Shown here: in pieces, positions 43,952 to 52,759 of the stretch
Layout: each line of letters starts with the position of its first letter
Numbering within the stretch: the first letter of the stretch is position 1
DNA from: Chloroflexota bacterium
Lineage (GTDB): Bacteria; Chloroflexota; Anaerolineae; Anaerolineales; Villigracilaceae
Length of the DNA stretch: 64,000 nucleotides
Assembly (NCBI GenBank): GCA_016219545.1
Contig: JACRMH010000015.1
Coordinates: 23,474-87,473, forward strand
Direction: 5' to 3'
Program-made: the position numbers and the translations under genes
Notes under the pieces: model-generated
The model's database searches: none
Seen by the model: the letters and a program-made list of their open reading frames with translations, nothing else
Told to the model about the DNA's origin: nothing

Positions 43952-44527
43952 TTAATAATGACACGTGGCACAGTCGGTGAGTTTAACAAGCAAGTCATGA
44001 TTCTCGCCTGCAACTTTCTTGTGACAATTCAAGCAAAATCCCATGTTGAATACCTGTGGATTCTCGGCAACGGTTTGTTTGCTCATATCGCCATGACAGT
44101 TCTCGCAGTTCTGTCCTGCGGCAATGTGAGCGCGGTGATTAAATTGGACAAAGTCCGGCACCTGCGCCACCGGCACCCATTGCAGGCGGGACTGGCTTTT
44201 GACCGATGCAACCAATGGCTTCAATAGTGGAAACTGGGTATCGGGCTGCTGGCTATCCAGTGTTTTCTGGATCTGGTTATGACAAGCCCAACATTTGGCC
44301 TGCGCGGGAATGCCGGCGGATGGACCTTTGGCTGCGCCCGGATGGCAATACAAACATTGAATGCCAAGCCCAACATGAGTCTTGTGGGGAAACTGGATCG
44401 GCTGCGCAGGGGATGTTTGGGTTAATGAAATCCCATAGGCCGCGAAACTGAACAGCGCCAGAAATGCGATCCCCACCGCGATCAAACCGAGGGGCTGTTT
44501 CAGCCAGTCAAAAATTCTTTTGATCAT
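43952..44527 (-). CDS. actA: Alternative complex III pentahaem cytochrome c (ActA)
   Basis: This 191-residue protein has one N-terminal membrane helix (LIAVGIAFLALFSFAAYGI) and five CxxCH motifs: CLYCH, CWACH, CENCH, CLNCH and CATCH. Five haems match ActA of Chloroflexus. CAGGAG lies seven bases upstream of the ATG. It is the first gene of the operon, so the promoter must be in the 379-base gap beyond it. Confidence 0.92.
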   Translation of the reverse strand: MIKRIFDWLKQPLGLIAVGIAFLALFSFAAYGISLTQTSPAQPIQFPHKTHVGLGIQCLYCHPGAAKGPSAGIPAQAKCWACHNQIQKTLDSQQPDTQFPLLKPLVASVKSQSRLQWVPVAQVPDFVQFNHRAHIAAGQNCENCHGDMSKQTVAENPQVFNMGFCLNCHKKVAGENHDLLVKLTDCATCHY

Positions 44528-44906
44528 GGATGCTCCTGAATAAAAAAAATTAAGCGCAACGCCGCCAAAAGTTCAAGGCGGCGAAGGCTGAATTAACGAA
44601 TTTATGAAACAAAGAACAAAAAGCTACAATTGCGCAAAGACGCAGCAGTTAATGCAGGAGATACATGCAAAAATTTCATCCCGATGCAGGTCAGGATGAA
44701 AGAAAGGAACACAACCATGCCAACTTCTCCCATTGCACTCTCCCATAAGATCACTCACTGAAGCCCTCCAGCAAGCAGTTCGGCGCATTATACAATGAAA
44801 GCCCGGAAAAGTACATAAACGGGTTGAATTGTCTATATTTACCAATAAAAGAATTTCCCCTATCAAAAACGCGATAGTTGACATGATACAATTATTGCCG
44901 ATAACA
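44528..44906. other. Intergenic region between actA and a small membrane protein gene
   Basis: 379 bases with no supported gene. It should contain the actA promoter on the minus strand and the promoter of the small protein on the plus strand. TTGACA (44878-44883) is seen, but no well-spaced -10 box before the ATG. No repeat family was recognised. Confidence 0.6.
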
Positions 44907-45176
44907 ATGAAAACAAAGCATCTTCCCATACTTGCCTTATTATTCATCGCGCTGGTTATTGCGCTTGTCATTGCCAACTTTAGCCACCCAGTCGCAGCGG
45001 CGCAAAATATGAAGGCGGGTTCCGCCCTGCTGCAAACCACCCCAACCCCGGCAACAGATGAATCCGTGATCGGTTCAACAGACGGTATCATGTTGATGGG
45101 CATTGTCATCACCGCGATCATCCTCATCCCCTTGTTGTTCCGAAATAAAAAAGGAAGCAAAGAAAACATCCCGTAG
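44907..45176 (+). CDS. Small two-helix membrane protein, function unknown
   Basis: This 89-residue protein has an N-terminal hydrophobic helix (LALLFIALVIALVIANF), an Ala/Thr/Pro-rich loop (LLQTTPTPATDES), a second helix (IMLMGIVITAIILIPLLF) and a short basic tail. I choose the ATG at 44907; a longer frame adds residues without a ribosome site. A perfect terminator overlaps its stop codon. It may belong with the neighbouring respiratory operon, but that is a guess. Confidence 0.6.
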   Translation: MKTKHLPILALLFIALVIALVIANFSHPVAAAQNMKAGSALLQTTPTPATDESVIGSTDGIMLMGIVITAIILIPLLFRNKKGSKENIP

Positions 45177-45200
45177 AGAAAAACTACGGGATGTTTTTTA
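45165..45200 (+). terminator. Rho-independent terminator
   Basis: AACATCCCGTAG/CTACGGGATGTT hairpin with T tail. The gene's stop codon lies in its stem. Confidence 0.9.
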
Positions 45201-45806
45201 TAACGATATCAAGCCAAGTTCTATCCCTCTCTTGACAGCCTCAGTACGACTCGTACTGTTCAACTTGGCATATAAAGATGAAAGATGGAATTTCACGGTA
45301 TGCTCACTGATACCAAGTTTTAGTGCGATCTGTTTATTGGCCAATCCCTGCGCCATCAATTGAATGACTTCCATCTCCCGGGCCGTCAACGGCTCGATCA
45401 GAGATTCTCCGTTGGAAGATTCCCTTCTCCCAGGCAGGCGGATCAGACTCTTAACCAGGCCTGGTGCGCCGACCCACAGCCCTTCCCCCACTGCGCGGAC
45501 TGCTGCGCCCAATTCGTCTTCTGTTGCATCCGGCGAAATGATCCCCCAGGCCTGCGATGTTGAATTCAACATCCTGCGTACATCCTCAACCTCATCCGTT
45601 AAAAATAAAATTGCATAAGATGGTTTCCCTTCCATTAATCGCATCGAAGAGACCGAGGCAAGTACAACCACCTCGGTCTCAGTTTCATTCACACTTTCAA
45701 TTTCAGATGTCTCACCTATCACTTTGATCTCAGGCTGCCTGCCCAGCATTTCGCGCAGTCCAACCCGCATCGCATGGTTCGGTGAGACGATTGTTACATG
45801 GATCAA
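45198..45806 (-). CDS. LuxR/NarL-type regulator with degenerate receiver
   Basis: This 202-residue protein has a receiver-like N-terminal domain and a LuxR helix-turn-helix (LTAREMEVIQLMAQGLANKQIALKLGISEHTVKFHLSSLYAKL). The receiver starts VTIVSPNHAMRVGL, so the acidic pair normally following the first strand is Ser-Pro, and the phosphorylation strand reads VVVLASVSS with no aspartate. It is therefore probably not phosphorylated in the classical way. DNA binding looks intact. No kinase is adjacent. Confidence 0.85.
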   Translation of the reverse strand: MIHVTIVSPNHAMRVGLREMLGRQPEIKVIGETSEIESVNETETEVVVLASVSSMRLMEGKPSYAILFLTDEVEDVRRMLNSTSQAWGIISPDATEDELGAAVRAVGEGLWVGAPGLVKSLIRLPGRRESSNGESLIEPLTAREMEVIQLMAQGLANKQIALKLGISEHTVKFHLSSLYAKLNSTSRTEAVKRGIELGLISL

Positions 45807-45821
45807 TAGACCTCTCTGTGT

Positions 45822-45920
45822 ATGTCGTTGCGAGCCACGTTCTTTGTCTTCGGCGGCGAAGCAACCTCCCTATCGTATTGGAGGTTGCTTCGGCAGAAAA
45901 TCACTGCCTCGCAACGACAT
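45822..45920. repeat. Dispersed palindromic repeat, ATGTCGTTGCGAG family, copy 3
   Basis: A 99-base element bounded by ATGTCGTTGCGAG and CTCGCAACGACAT. Inside is a second hairpin, GAAGCAACCTCC and GGAGGTTGCTTC. It fills the space between the LuxR-like and HtrA-like genes. Confidence 0.9.
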
Positions 45921-45922
45921 TG

Positions 45923-46822
45923 TTATCGTTCTCCGATCTCCACTTTGATCGACTCCAATTTACCGCCGCGCAGAACGTCAACGGGAATGGACTTCCCAAC
46001 CACATCGCCGCTCAACCGCACGAACAGATCATCTTGATGCGCTACTGTTTCCCCTGCAACACCGACAAGGATGTCACCAACCATCAAGCCGCCTTTCCCG
46101 GCCGGACTATCTGCTTCAAGACCTACCAATAAAAGTCCGGTTTCCTGTTCGCGCTTTAATGCTTTCTTTGCATCGGCGGAAAGTTCCACGATCTGACTGC
46201 GTATGCCGAGATAGCCGCGCTTGATCTTGCCATGCTTCGCAAGAGTCTCTGCGATCTTCCACGCAACATCGGCGGGGATGGTGATGGCTCCGCCATTTCC
46301 AAAGCCGGAAGTGTTGATGCCAAAGATCGTGCCGTCACCATTCACCAAAGGTCCGCCAGAAAAGCCGGGGTAGGAAACAACGTCTGTTTTGATGTAACGC
46401 TCCAACATACTGCCGCGCCCGGTGCGGACAGGGCCGCCAATCGAGTTGACCGTCCCAAAACTGGATTCGATCCCACTAATGGAGGGTCTGCCGATTGCCA
46501 ATACAAATTGACCAACTCGTGCGGGCGTCTTCGAGATTTCAGCGGGAGTGGCGTCGGGGCGATCCAGCTTGAGAACCGCCAGATCAGTTCCCGGGTCACG
46601 ACCCACGAGGCGCGCTGTGACTTCAGTCCCGTCTGGGAGGGTCACCTTAATATCTTCCTCACGCTCAACAACGTGGTCCGCAGTCAAAATTAAATCTTTG
46701 GCAAAGGCAATTCCACTTGCAGGGAATTTTCGGCGCGCATCCACCAACACAGTGGATCTTCCAGCACTCTCGGCGGCATCTGCAATTGCGTCAGAAAGTT
46801 CAACCAATATATTTTTGCTCAT
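45923..46822 (-). CDS. Trypsin-like serine protease with PDZ domain (HtrA/DegP-like)
   Basis: This 299-residue protease has the catalytic triad in TADHVV (His), GTDLAVLKL (Asp) and PGFSGGPLVN (Ser). A PDZ domain follows (GYLGIRSQIVELS, then GLLLVGLEADSPAGKGGLMVGDILV, quoted as SPAGKGGLMVGD). No signal peptide or membrane helix is visible, so it may be cytoplasmic, unlike most HtrA proteins. The start at 46822 has AGGAG nine bases upstream; a longer frame adds ten residues. It probably handles misfolded proteins. Confidence 0.88.
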   Translation of the reverse strand: MSKNILVELSDAIADAAESAGRSTVLVDARRKFPASGIAFAKDLILTADHVVEREEDIKVTLPDGTEVTARLVGRDPGTDLAVLKLDRPDATPAEISKTPARVGQFVLAIGRPSISGIESSFGTVNSIGGPVRTGRGSMLERYIKTDVVSYPGFSGGPLVNGDGTIFGINTSGFGNGGAITIPADVAWKIAETLAKHGKIKRGYLGIRSQIVELSADAKKALKREQETGLLLVGLEADSPAGKGGLMVGDILVGVAGETVAHQDDLFVRLSGDVVGKSIPVDVLRGGKLESIKVEIGER

Positions 46823-46904
46823 AATTTTCTCCTTTCGCATCAGTATGGCCAATGCGGATTTGGAGTGTATCGCCTAAACGATTAGCTTTGTACTGGAAAA
46901 ACGG

Positions 46905-46990
46905 TTAGGTGGTCTCGACACCTGCACTGCGCCAAGCGCAGCGCGGTGCAAGTGTACGCCCCGACAAACACGGGGCTACTCGATCACCAC
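46905..46990. repeat. Inverted repeat region upstream of the protease gene
   Basis: AGGTGGTCTCGACA and, inverted, CTCGATCACCACATT with GC-rich inner palindromes (CTGCGCC/GCGCAG). It is consistent with another dispersed repeat type, present once here. Confidence 0.4.
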
Positions 46991-46991
46991 A

Positions 46992-47921
46992 TTACTTTTC
47001 TCGCGCCTTCTTCTCCATTGGCAACAGACTGGCATAAATAAATTCATGTGTCGGCACAGAGACATCGGCCGCGCGGGCCATGCGCACAAGTGCGCCGGTT
47101 TGAGATTCCAATTCGGAAGGTTTGCCGGCCAAAATATCCTTTTGCATGGAAGCCATCGTATCCGGCTGGGTCTGGTCAATGCGGTCCATTACACTTTGAA
47201 CAGATTTTTCGGTCAGCGCAATGCCGCGTGAATTTGCAACGAGAGCCACTTCTTCCAAAGCGCGGCGGAACATCGCGCGCGTTTCAGGGATGGAGCGGAA
47301 TATACCCACCGGTACGCGCGTCACTGCACCCACACCGCTAAAGGCAGCGATAAATAAATATTTCTCCCACATGGCCAACTCAACATTTTCAGAAGTTTCA
47401 ACAGTGAGCCCGGAAGTATTTTTAAATGCCGCAAACAATTTTGAAACTCTTTCACTTTTACTTCCATCCAATTCACCAAACGCAATATAAGGGTCAATGC
47501 CCACATGTTTGATGCGACCCGCATCCGCAACAAAGACGCTGATGCGGCAGAGTCCACCAAGCACATACTCACGCCCAAACGCATTGACCAACATCTCCAT
47601 ATGTTCAATGCCATTCAACAAAGGAATGATCACGGTGTTCGCGCCGATGAGCGCTTTCATTTGAATGACTGCTTCCTCAATCTGCCATGCTTTAACGGCA
47701 AGGATGACCGCATCCACATACCCAACAGATTGGGGAGAATCTGTCGCTTTGGCAGGATGCACGACAAAGTCACCGCTGATCGATTCCACGCTCAAGCCTG
47801 CCCGCTGAATCGCTGACAGATGATTCCCCCGCGCAATAAAGGTCACATCTTCGCCAGCCTGCGCGAGTCTGCCGCCGAAGTATCCGCCAACACCGCCTGT
47901 TCCAAAGATCGCAAATTTCAT
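46992..47921 (-). CDS. panE: 2-dehydropantoate 2-reductase
   Basis: This 309-residue NADPH enzyme makes pantoate for coenzyme A. The cofactor motif is FGTGGVGGYFGGRLA. The catalytic lysine and the NGI region are visible as VILAVKAWQIEEA and PLLNGIEHMEMLV, and MWEKYLFIAAFSGVGAVTR contains the second conserved lysine. Length is usual. Members of this family can reduce other 2-oxoacids, so the exact substrate is inferred. It stands alone between terminator-like hairpins. Confidence 0.88.
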   Translation of the reverse strand: MKFAIFGTGGVGGYFGGRLAQAGEDVTFIARGNHLSAIQRAGLSVESISGDFVVHPAKATDSPQSVGYVDAVILAVKAWQIEEAVIQMKALIGANTVIIPLLNGIEHMEMLVNAFGREYVLGGLCRISVFVADAGRIKHVGIDPYIAFGELDGSKSERVSKLFAAFKNTSGLTVETSENVELAMWEKYLFIAAFSGVGAVTRVPVGIFRSIPETRAMFRRALEEVALVANSRGIALTEKSVQSVMDRIDQTQPDTMASMQKDILAGKPSELESQTGALVRMARAADVSVPTHEFIYASLLPMEKKAREK

Positions 47922-47956
47922 GGGAGTCTCCTTTAGTTGAAGTCAGCCTTCATTAT

Positions 47957-47988
47957 AAAGAAAACAACCCGTTTTGGGGTTGTCTTCA
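47957..47988 (-). terminator. Terminator of the CapA-like gene
   Basis: GACAACCCC/GGGTTGT hairpin read on the minus strand, with TTTTCTTT after it, beyond the panE start side. Either it ends an upstream panE-side read-through or regulates entry to the CapA gene; orientation fits minus-strand transcription. Confidence 0.5.
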
Positions 47989-47992
47989 AATC

Positions 47993-49621
47993 CTAGGGGA
48001 TGGATGGCTCATCCAGCACAGGCTGCCATCCGCTATCTGAAAAATATTCCTGTAGAAACGCTGACCGTTCCTCCGCTGTCATGATGCGGGGGCGCGAAAA
48101 ATCTTCCAGCAGGGTCGTGATCAATTCGACACTGATCAGCCGCCCATCGTAGATCACGTAGCGGTCAAGAAATTCGCGGCGGATACCGGCGGGCATCCAA
48201 TCAAAATTTCCCATTTGGTCAAAGAAGAGATTTCCAAGTCCATAATGGATGAACGCATCATTATAGAACTCCATCGTTTTTGGGAAGTGCGCCTGGCTGC
48301 CGCTGACGATAGTCGCGCCCGCATCCACCATGCGGCGAAATCCTTCCATCTGACCGAGATCCGGTTGTGTGACATAATCTTCGCTCCACTGAAATGTGAA
48401 GATCACAAGATAGCCCTGTGACTTTAATTCCGCGACCTTCGATGTGAAATAATCAAAGTTGCACGGAGCCGAACCGGGATGATCCTCGGTCGCAATATCG
48501 GGGCCGCCAACGTCGGGCAGGTTACAGCCAAGAAGGGCGATCTTGTTGCCATTCACTTCAAACAAGGCCGGCGTGAGCGCATCCTGAAAATTCGTTCCGC
48601 CGCCAAAATGTAAAAGGCCGTTCGACTGATAGATCGAGAGCGTTTGCTCCATCGCATCCCTGCCATAATCCGCAAAGTGATTGCCAGTCAGTTCCACCAC
48701 ATCCACGCCAATATCGGTGAGCAAACCCATGTTCTTCGGGTCACTGCAAAAAACCAAACGAGAGGAGTTTGGGTCCGGGGGCGGGCAGTCTGCAAAGAAC
48801 GAAACCTCATTGCTGACGTGAGCAATGTCCGCTTCGCGCATGAGGTCACGGATCTCTTCACCCGGATAGGTGATTCCCTTTTGTTCCATCTTATACGCCG
48901 TCGCGCGGGTAAGCGCGGTAGTCCCGGTGAGAATAACGGTAGCGAGTTTGGATGAATCGTAATTGGAAGTAGGAAGAATGGGAGATGAAGGATGAAGGGT
49001 AAAGGTAACACTCAATGGATATTTTGATAGATCAAAACTTTTTCGAATCGGTGATTGACCGTCAATCGTCAAGACCTTCCAGCGCGGTGACAATGATTCA
49101 AACGGAATAATAGCCCAAGCGGACTCAGCCCATGCAGTATCCAACAGTTGTTCTGCAGGCACGCTTCGCACTGACCCGGAAACTGGTCCGCCCCAAAGGG
49201 CAGTGAACGCAGCGAGGGTTGAGTCTTCCATCAACAAGGTGTGGGAGACACCTCCATTCCAGACAGCACGCAATTCATCGGAGGTCACACCGTCACGCAC
49301 GGTTGCAAATCGTGCGGCTAAAACATAAACCCATTGAATTTGAGCTTCGTTCGGAGTCGTTCCTGTGGAAATATCGAGAGACAGGTCAACGTTTAACGCT
49401 TCCGCCTGGTCACGTAATATTTGCGGAACTGAATTTCCGATCTGTTGTTTTGCGGGAGTCACGGTTGGGGCTGGCAATGATGAAGATGCCGTGGGGGTAA
49501 ATAGAATGAAAACAGGGAAAGGGGTGATTGCCGGGAGCTGATCCTCACCGGCGCAAGCAGAGAAGAGAGCCGGAATGATCAAAAAGAATATAAGCCTTCT
49601 CGCCAGGCGTTTTAATCTCAT
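47993..49621 (-). CDS. CapA-family lipoprotein (metallophosphatase-like)
   Basis: This 542-residue protein has a lipoprotein signal (ALFSAC) and a Pro/Thr-rich linker. An N-terminal half of unknown fold is followed by a CapA domain, recognised by VELTGNHFADYGRDAMEQTL, GGGTNFQDALTPALFEVNG, and SGSQAHFPKTMEFYNDAFIHYGLGNLFFDQ. CapA-like proteins take part in polyglutamate capsule synthesis or act as surface metallophosphatases; which applies is unknown. A stretch near residues 220-235 resembles a low-complexity CTTCATCC repeat. The start at 49621 is uncertain; an in-frame GTG at 49639 is possible. Confidence 0.8.
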   Translation of the reverse strand: MRLKRLARRLIFFLIIPALFSACAGEDQLPAITPFPVFILFTPTASSSLPAPTVTPAKQQIGNSVPQILRDQAEALNVDLSLDISTGTTPNEAQIQWVYVLAARFATVRDGVTSDELRAVWNGGVSHTLLMEDSTLAAFTALWGGPVSGSVRSVPAEQLLDTAWAESAWAIIPFESLSPRWKVLTIDGQSPIRKSFDLSKYPLSVTFTLHPSSPILPTSNYDSSKLATVILTGTTALTRATAYKMEQKGITYPGEEIRDLMREADIAHVSNEVSFFADCPPPDPNSSRLVFCSDPKNMGLLTDIGVDVVELTGNHFADYGRDAMEQTLSIYQSNGLLHFGGGTNFQDALTPALFEVNGNKIALLGCNLPDVGGPDIATEDHPGSAPCNFDYFTSKVAELKSQGYLVIFTFQWSEDYVTQPDLGQMEGFRRMVDAGATIVSGSQAHFPKTMEFYNDAFIHYGLGNLFFDQMGNFDWMPAGIRREFLDRYVIYDGRLISVELITTLLEDFSRPRIMTAEERSAFLQEYFSDSGWQPVLDEPSIP

Positions 49622-49922
49622 AATAACTGATGTTACCACCTAGCCAATCTTAAAGATGACATGAATTTTATTATGACACCACTTCGGGGTTGGGATTTCC
49701 ATATCTTAAACACTAGAATCATTTGACCTCGAAGGGGTCAAATGATTCTAGCGTGCGGTGAAAATATGCTATTAAATAACTCGGCTTACTCACCCAATCG
49801 TGATTCCCTGAGCGACAGCGAAGGGTCTCTGTGACAATCGTAGGGGTTCTCATTGAACTGGCGTGCAACGCAAGTGTCGCTCCGCTCAGAACGACACTGC
49901 GTAAGGTAAGTTAATAAGTCTT
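49622..49922. other. Intergenic region with a long palindrome
   Basis: About 300 bases without a supported gene. It holds a palindrome (49713-49751) and an 80-base stretch with imperfect inverted repeats (GTGTCGCTCCGCTC, ACGACACTGCG). No ORF with a ribosome site was found. Confidence 0.6.
49713..49751. repeat. Perfect palindrome (CTAGAATCATTTGACC arms)
   Basis: CTAGAATCATTTGACC, short loop, GGTCAAATGATTCTAG. It could be a terminator-like hairpin or an unclassified repeat. Confidence 0.75.
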
Positions 49923-51275
49923 TTACGCAGTCGTTGGTGCTTCGACTTTCGGCAGTGTATCGTGGTCAGGCAGAATGTCTTCGGCATTGCGAATGACCGG
50001 GAAGAAATAACCGGACACTCCAACCGACGCGCCCAATAAACCGCAAATGACGAGCAAAAGCCCCATACCTGAACCAGGCCCGGTCCCGGCGAGCCAGCCA
50101 AAGGTCGAGGAAAGAGGCGAAGCGATCCGCATCGAAGGCTCAAGGACATAGTCCGCGAGAGCGCCGCCAATGACCGGGGAAATTGGATTCGTCAGCCAGG
50201 CGATCAACCGTCGGGCAGAGAAGACCCGTCCCTGCAGATCAGGTGCAACCTTGGATTGCCAGATCGCTTGATTCGATCCATTGATGAGAGGGGAGATCAG
50301 AGCGCCTAAGACCACTCCAGCGACCCAAACGGGAAGTCCGCCTGTAAACCCGAGGATCGCCATGCTGATACCGCCGATGATCCAGCCTGATAGCACGCCA
50401 TGTACACGGCGTTTGAAACCACCCCAGGCACTCATGAGCACACCACCGACAACTCCGCCGATTGCGCCGGCAGTTTGAACGGTGCCGAAGATCAGGGTAT
50501 TGCTATCTGTGCGCGCAAGGATCATGGGAGCAAAAACCGTGTAGCCGATACCTGAGAATAAATTCCCCATGAAAAAGATCAACTGCAAACCCAACAAGCT
50601 TGGGCGCGCAAAAATATATTTGAAACCATAAGCGGCTTCCTTTAAAATACTGCCCTGTGCTTTCTGTCCCTCCTCTGTGCGGGGAGGCTGGGGAATGTGC
50701 ACGATCATTAGTGCGCCGATGGCAAGCAGGAAGGTGACAACGTCAAAAAATAGAATTCCGGTCAAGCCAATGATTGGAAGCAGTGCGCCTGCCAGCAATG
50801 GAGCGATGACTCCCGGCCCCGCTTCCACAAGCGACATCATGCCGTTTGCACGCCCATATTGTTCCTTGGAAACCATGGTGCTGATGGCCGCGGAATAAGC
50901 CGGCCACTGAAAGGCCATGCCCAAGCCATACACAATGGAGACGACATACAAATGCCAAAATGCAAGGATGCCAAAATATTGCAAAACGAGTATGGCGAGT
51001 GTGCCGATGCCAGCAGCAAGGTCGCTGACCATCATCATCATTTTGCGATTGTGACGGTCCACCATCACACCGGCAATGGGGGAAATGATAAGAAATGGCG
51101 TGATGAAGAAGACCTGCATCATGCCCATGGCAAGGGCACTTTTGGTTTGGTCATACATCCAAATGCTCAGACCAAACTGACTCATCGAACTGGCAAGGAC
51201 TGAAACGATCTGCCCGAGCCAGACAATCGTAAAACCGAACATACCGGTGGGACGTTTTGTAGAAGTTTCTGCCAC
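49923..51275 (-). CDS. MFS transporter (drug/macrolide efflux-like), third of the locus
   Basis: This 450-residue major facilitator protein has about 12 helices. The motif between helices 2 and 3 is VMVDRHNRKMMMMVSD, which fits the MFS_3/MefA-like export group. I place the start at a GTG (51275), which has AGAGGAG eight bases upstream; an ATG seven codons earlier overlaps that site. It lies 177 bases downstream of the seven-gene operon, with an inverted repeat between, so it may have its own promoter. The substrate is unknown. Confidence 0.85.
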   Translation of the reverse strand: MAETSTKRPTGMFGFTIVWLGQIVSVLASSMSQFGLSIWMYDQTKSALAMGMMQVFFITPFLIISPIAGVMVDRHNRKMMMMVSDLAAGIGTLAILVLQYFGILAFWHLYVVSIVYGLGMAFQWPAYSAAISTMVSKEQYGRANGMMSLVEAGPGVIAPLLAGALLPIIGLTGILFFDVVTFLLAIGALMIVHIPQPPRTEEGQKAQGSILKEAAYGFKYIFARPSLLGLQLIFFMGNLFSGIGYTVFAPMILARTDSNTLIFGTVQTAGAIGGVVGGVLMSAWGGFKRRVHGVLSGWIIGGISMAILGFTGGLPVWVAGVVLGALISPLINGSNQAIWQSKVAPDLQGRVFSARRLIAWLTNPISPVIGGALADYVLEPSMRIASPLSSTFGWLAGTGPGSGMGLLLVICGLLGASVGVSGYFFPVIRNAEDILPDHDTLPKVEAPTTA

Positions 51276-51341
51276 AGAAAGTTCTCCTCTATGCACTAAG
51301 AATAAAATCTGTTCTACAGTTTAACGGAAATCTTTTTCTCA

Positions 51342-51414
51342 ACCACAAAGGGTCAAAAGGTGCACGAAGGGTTATTAAGCTCTTTCCTTTGTGACCCTTT
51401 GTCTCCTTTGTGGT
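51342..51414. repeat. Inverted repeat, ACCACAAAGG family
   Basis: ACCACAAAGGGTCAAAAGG and its inverse ending CTCCTTTGTGGT. It lies between two MFS genes and may act as a terminator. Confidence 0.65.
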
Positions 51415-51452
51415 AAACAACTTCCCAAGGAGATTACAAAAACCAGGTAATC

Positions 51453-52748
51453 CTACGAGATCGGATTAGTACTTACTTCGACCACTTTTTTCTGATGATT
51501 CTCTTCAATGCTCATAATTGCCGGAATGAAAAGCCCGATCAATGCCATCAGGATACAGGCACTGCCACCGATCAAGTACCAGGTGCGGACTCCGAGCCAA
51601 TCAGATACAGGTCCGGCAACCAACAGACTCAATGGAGCCATGGCTGTAGCGCCCGCGCCTACCAGTGAAAATACACGTCCCTGCATATCCGGGTCAACGG
51701 CAGACTGTAAGATAGCATGAAGCGGGCCATTCGCAAATACCTGCATGGCTCCAAGCATAAAGATTCCCGTCAGCGCAACATAAAACCAACCAGCAGGGAG
51801 CAACCCAAAGATCAAGACGCCAACGCCGATACCGAGAATGCCTAACATACTGGTGAGTATCCGCTTCTTGAATCCGCCCCAGGCACTGAGGATCACTCCG
51901 CCTACGATTATGCCGATCCCAAAGAGCGAGTCGACCAAACCCAGTTGCCCCGCACCGCCGTGATATTGCTGAGTCACCATGAGAGGGATAAGCGAGGAAG
52001 CAGGGGTCAGTAGAAAATTAATGACCATGGCCATCAACGCAACTCCCAACAAACCAGGCCACGCGACAATATAAACCCAACCTTCACGCAAGTCCTGCAT
52101 GTAACTCGTTTTTGCCGAGGTCCCATTTGCCTGCGAGACCTGACGCGGCGGTTTTGGGATGGTGATAAAAAATAAAATGGATATGGCAATGGCGGCCGTA
52201 ACCACGTCAATTGCAAGGACGCTCTGAAGCGGGAAAATACTAATAAGGAGTGCGCCAATAGGCGGTGCAATGATATTGACGATGCCTCCAAGAGTCTGAT
52301 TCAATCCGGCGATGCGCGCCAGGTGAGTCTTGGGAACCATCAATGAAATGGAAGCCGACTCAGCAGGAGAATGAAAAGCGCCGCCTGCCGAACGGATAAG
52401 CAGGATGATATACACAGCCCAGATACTTTCATTCCCCGTAGCAAAAAGAAATATCAATACAAGAGTCGCGAGCGCGATCGAACTATCGGCAACGATCATT
52501 ACCCACTTGCGATTCCAACGATCCACCAACGCGCCTGCAAAAGGCGAAAGAATGATCTGGGGCAGCATGGAGATCAGGGAGGCCATTGCAAGAACTGTAG
52601 CCGAGCCTGTCGTCTTGGTCATCCACCAAACCAGGGCAAACTGCACCAGGCTACTGCCGACCAGCGAAATGGCCTGCCCGGCCCACATGCTGAAAAAGGG
52701 CACCGCCCACTTTTCAGGGATCTGAGAATTATCAGGTGTGTTTTCCAT
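51453..52748 (-). CDS. MFS transporter paired with a helical-module protein
   Basis: This 431-residue MFS protein has about 12 helices and the A-motif AGALVDRWNRKWVMIVAD. It belongs to the same export-type group as 49923-51275. It begins 11 bases after the gene for a small helical-module protein and is the last clear member of the operon that starts near 58060. The substrate is unknown. The pairing of a helical-module protein with an MFS transporter is repeated immediately upstream. Confidence 0.87.
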   Translation of the reverse strand: MENTPDNSQIPEKWAVPFFSMWAGQAISLVGSSLVQFALVWWMTKTTGSATVLAMASLISMLPQIILSPFAGALVDRWNRKWVMIVADSSIALATLVLIFLFATGNESIWAVYIILLIRSAGGAFHSPAESASISLMVPKTHLARIAGLNQTLGGIVNIIAPPIGALLISIFPLQSVLAIDVVTAAIAISILFFITIPKPPRQVSQANGTSAKTSYMQDLREGWVYIVAWPGLLGVALMAMVINFLLTPASSLIPLMVTQQYHGGAGQLGLVDSLFGIGIIVGGVILSAWGGFKKRILTSMLGILGIGVGVLIFGLLPAGWFYVALTGIFMLGAMQVFANGPLHAILQSAVDPDMQGRVFSLVGAGATAMAPLSLLVAGPVSDWLGVRTWYLIGGSACILMALIGLFIPAIMSIEENHQKKVVEVSTNPIS

Positions 52749-52759
52749 GAACGTGAACG

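Noticed and set aside
44624..45169. Long minus-strand reading frame of 181 residues
   Set aside because: It lies opposite a better-supported small membrane protein gene, has no ribosome site and looks like a shadow frame.
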